From CAVSLM01 sp963728895 (GTDB lineage Bacteria > Pseudomonadota > Gammaproteobacteria > JBBQDK01), in assembly GCA_963728895.1 (NCBI GenBank), contig CAVSLM010000011.1, positions 62,001-126,000 of the forward strand: DNA of 64,000 nucleotides, given 5' to 3'. A program made the translations under genes and the position numbers. Under the pieces are notes generated by a model, which saw only the letters and a list, made by a program, of their open reading frames with translations, searched no databases and was not told the DNA's origin. Positions 61,810 through 64,000 of the stretch are shown in pieces (position 1 is the stretch's first letter; each line of letters starts with the position of its first letter).

Positions 61810-62517
61810 GTGATCGATGTGCGTCCCATCCCCCGCGCCCAGCGCGGAGCCGCCTTGCTGGTGATGATGCTGGTGCTGGTCGCGGCCTTCAGCTACCTGT
61901 TGCTGCGCCGGCTCGACAAGGTGTCGGCCCACCAGGGCCAGGCGCTGGCCGACCGTACGCGCATCGCCGAAGTGCGCGATGCGCTGATCGGCTATGCACT
62001 GCGCACCGGCTGCCTTCCGTGCCCGGCGGTTTCGGCGCTGAACGGACAGGCCGCCGCCACCTGCAGTGCCGCCACCCGGACCGGCTTCGTGCCCTGGGAG
62101 ACGCTGGGAGCGGGGGCATTCGATGCCGGCAACAACCGGCTGCGCTACAGCGTCGATCCCGCGTTCGCGACCGGCTGTGTGCTCACCCAGAGCAGCACCG
62201 GCGACGTACGCATCCGCACGCGCGATGCCGCCGGCAACGCGCTGGTACTGGCAACCGGCCAGCCGGCAGCGGTGGTCGGCCATGGCCGCAACGGTTACGG
62301 CGCGACCAGCGCCAGCGGTATCGCCCAACCCGCCGTGCCGCCCGCCCATGTGGACGAGGCCGCGAACCGGGCCAATGGCACGGATTTCATGCAGCGTCCG
62401 GTCCAGGAAGACGAGACGCCGGCAGCCGCGGGCGGAGCGTTCGACGACGTGGTTGCCTGGGTACCCCTGAGCGTTCTGATCGCGCGGCTGAACCACGCCT
62501 ATGGCTTGCCGCCGTAG
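61810..62517 (+). CDS. PilX/GspK-type minor pilin-like protein
   Basis: A 235-residue protein starting at GTG 61810 right after the previous stop. QRGAALLVMMLVLVAAFSYL resembles the N-terminal helix of PilX-type minor pilins, though the usual Glu at position 5 is absent. The C-terminal domain has LIGYALRTGCLPCP and AFDDVVAWVPLSVLIARL. The next protein has the same two blocks, so both share a globular domain despite their different N-terminal helices. Confidence 0.72.
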   Translation: MIDVRPIPRAQRGAALLVMMLVLVAAFSYLLLRRLDKVSAHQGQALADRTRIAEVRDALIGYALRTGCLPCPAVSALNGQAAATCSAATRTGFVPWETLGAGAFDAGNNRLRYSVDPAFATGCVLTQSSTGDVRIRTRDAAGNALVLATGQPAAVVGHGRNGYGATSASGIAQPAVPPAHVDEAANRANGTDFMQRPVQEDETPAAAGGAFDDVVAWVPLSVLIARLNHAYGLPP

Positions 62518-62525
62518 CCCAGGTC

Positions 62526-63188
62526 ATGCGCGCATCCTGTCTGTCCCACCGCTCGCCCCATCCGGCCGGTTTCACGCTGGTGGAAATGGCCGTCGTGCTG
62601 CTGATTCTGGGACTGCTGCTCGGCGGCATGCTGGGACCATTGTCGAGCCGTATCGAGGAATCCAGGCGCAGCGAGACCAATGCCGCCATCGCCGCGGTGC
62701 GTGATGCCCTGGTGGGCTACGCCGTCATCAACAAGCGGCTGCCCTGTCCGGATGCCAACGGCAACGGGCTCGATGACGACGCCTGCAGCGCCAGCGCGAG
62801 CACCGTGCACACCGGCGCGCTTCCGGGGGCGGCACTCGGCGTGAGCGCGGTCGATGCCTGGGGGGCGCCACTGACCTATGCCGTGAACGGCGCATGGACC
62901 GGGACACTGGCCATCACCACCCAGGGCAGTGGCTCGGGTCGCCTGCAGGTGAGCGATGCGGCCGGCTGCGCCGGCGGCATGCTGGGTGACAACGTCGCGG
63001 CCGTCGTGGTCTCGGGTGCGAAGACCCCCTGGAGCGATGCGCTGGAAACCGAGAACCGCGACGGCGACCGCTGCTACGTGGCGGCCGGCTACAGTGCCGC
63101 AACCGGCACCGAGTTCGACGATCTCGTGGCCTGGGTTTCGCCCAGTGTGCTCATCAACCGCCTGGTCGCCGCCGGCATGCTGCCGTGA
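62526..63188 (+). CDS. type IV prepilin-like protein
   Basis: A 220-residue prepilin. The class III cleavage site and helix are PAGFTLVEMAVVLLILGLLL, with cleavage expected between Gly and Phe and the conserved Glu at +5. The globular part has LVGYAVINKRLPCPDANGNG and EFDDLVAWVSPSVLINRLVA, in common with the upstream protein, and several Cys that may form disulfides. Likely a minor pilin. Confidence 0.85.
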   Translation: MRASCLSHRSPHPAGFTLVEMAVVLLILGLLLGGMLGPLSSRIEESRRSETNAAIAAVRDALVGYAVINKRLPCPDANGNGLDDDACSASASTVHTGALPGAALGVSAVDAWGAPLTYAVNGAWTGTLAITTQGSGSGRLQVSDAAGCAGGMLGDNVAAVVVSGAKTPWSDALETENRDGDRCYVAAGYSAATGTEFDDLVAWVSPSVLINRLVAAGMLP

Positions 63189-63280
63189 CGGGTGCGGCGG
63201 GCATCGTCCAAAGAGTCGAAGAATCAACCCTCCCGCAGGGTGGCCGATAAGGCGCGCTGCAAACAGGTAAGGAGCAAGCA

Positions 63281-63892
63281 ATGAGCAAGCGTCAATCCGG
63301 GTTCACGTTGGTCGAGATCGCCATCGTGCTGGTCATCATCGGGCTGCTGCTGGGCGGTGTGCTGAAGGGACAGGAGATGATCGCCAACGCCAAGTACAAG
63401 CGCCTGCGCAGCGACGTACAGGCGTTCACCGCGGCCTACTACACGTTCCAGGACCGCTATGGCCAGGCGCCGGGCGACTTCAACCAGGCGAGCACGCGCC
63501 TTTCCGCGGCTGCGGTCGACGGCAACGGCAACGGTGCCATCGCCGGCAACACCTGCACGGCGAACAACGAGGAGTCGTGCCTGGTCTGGTCGCATCTGCG
63601 TTATGCAGACCTGCTGAGCGGCGATCCGAGCCTGACCAATGCCAACGCCAATCCGCGCCACCCTTACGGCGCCGAGTATCAGGGGATCTACGGTTCGCAG
63701 ACCCATGGCAACAAGACCGGCATGTGGCTCGCCATCCACAATCTGCCGAGCGATGTCGCACGTCGCCTGGACGATGAGCTCGACGACGGCGCCGGTGGCA
63801 CGGGCGCGGTGTTCTGCGCGGCCGGCTGCACCGGCGGCAACTATCCCGGCATCAGCACGCCGGGCACCGTGGACCTGCGGGTACTGCTCTAG
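63281..63892 (+). CDS. type IV prepilin-like protein
   Basis: A 203-residue prepilin with QSGFTLVEIAIVLVIIGLLL and the standard Gly-Phe cleavage site. GGVLKGQEMIANAKYKRLRS is typical of MshO/MshA-like or DUF-type pilins. The globular domain is Asn/Gly-rich with YTFQDRYGQAPGDFNQAST and four Cys. Ribosome site ggtaaggag lies before the ATG. It is separated from the previous gene by 92 nt and could be more strongly expressed. It is the last gene in view; further pilins may lie beyond the window. Confidence 0.87.
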   Translation: MSKRQSGFTLVEIAIVLVIIGLLLGGVLKGQEMIANAKYKRLRSDVQAFTAAYYTFQDRYGQAPGDFNQASTRLSAAAVDGNGNGAIAGNTCTANNEESCLVWSHLRYADLLSGDPSLTNANANPRHPYGAEYQGIYGSQTHGNKTGMWLAIHNLPSDVARRLDDELDDGAGGTGAVFCAAGCTGGNYPGISTPGTVDLRVLL

Positions 63893-64000
63893 CCCGAATT
63901 CTCCGCGTGCGGAAGGAGCATCCTCCCGCCGGCACGAACCCGCAGCGTACCGCTCCCGTACGCGGAACTTTCTTCCCACGCGGCCCTGCCAATCCTTTAG

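Overview
The window is about 64 kb of GC-rich bacterial chromosome. Gene content suggests a gammaproteobacterium: a CpxRA two-component pair with a Spy/CpxP-like target, an MSHA-type type IV pilus assembly cluster, a YqgE/AlgH protein, DUF2058, DUF3775 and RecQ. No rRNA, tRNA, CRISPR array, integrase or intact insertion sequence was seen. The genus cannot be fixed from sequence reading alone.

Layout. 0-5 kb: a NupC-type nucleoside transporter, a fused GH17-GT2 glucan enzyme, and a decayed AAA ATPase/TOPRIM-like gene pair. 5-15 kb: msrA, SIMPL, DUF488, an alpha/beta hydrolase, sixA, a stand-alone DUF2126 protein, hsp20 behind a sigma-32-like promoter, Ap4A phosphorylase, an exported AlgH-like protein and DUF924. 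15.8-16.5 kb and 24.8-26.2 kb: two loci of short non-coding repeats (called A and B here) with terminal inverted repeats. 16.5-24.8 kb: NAD-dependent epimerase-like protein, DUF3775, a frameshifted LOG-family gene, dienelactone hydrolase, apt, a zinc-ribbon/nitroreductase fusion, a pirin lacking its metal ligands, an EF-hand protein and small conserved genes. 25.3-36.8 kb: DUF2959 lipoprotein, RCK potassium channel, DUF6394, GIY-YIG, adk, recQ, DUF3617, an ArsC/Spx-like protein, MEKHLA, DUF1326/DUF2182, glgA. 37-41 kb: two small peptides with double-glycine leaders behind a sigma-54-like promoter, an exported M91-type metallopeptidase, a Mesh1-like HD hydrolase and an HAF-repeat protein. 41-47 kb: spy/cpxP-like gene, cpxRA, ppk2, methyltransferase, DUF2058. 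47-50.7 kb: a compact three-gene module of a GHKL ATPase (frameshifted here) and two unrecognised proteins. 51.9-63.9 kb: an eleven-gene pilus operon, mshM-L-N-E-G, then PilM/N-, O- and P-like proteins and three prepilin-like proteins.

How genes work together. The Msh genes overlap or nearly touch and should encode the inner-membrane platform, assembly ATPase, secretin and minor pilins of one pilus. CpxA/CpxR probably controls the divergent periplasmic Spy-like gene: a perfect GTAAA-N5-GTAAA site lies between them. DUF6394 and the RCK potassium channel are adjacent, as are DUF1326 and DUF2182.

The best candidates for undescribed biology are the GHKL-ATPase three-gene module, the double-glycine peptide pair, and the TTAA-bounded B repeats, one of which supplies the C-terminal codons of the potassium channel. 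Several genes show single frameshifts (LOG family, zinc-ribbon membrane protein, GHKL ATPase, AAA remnant). Some of these could be assembly or base-calling errors rather than real decay.
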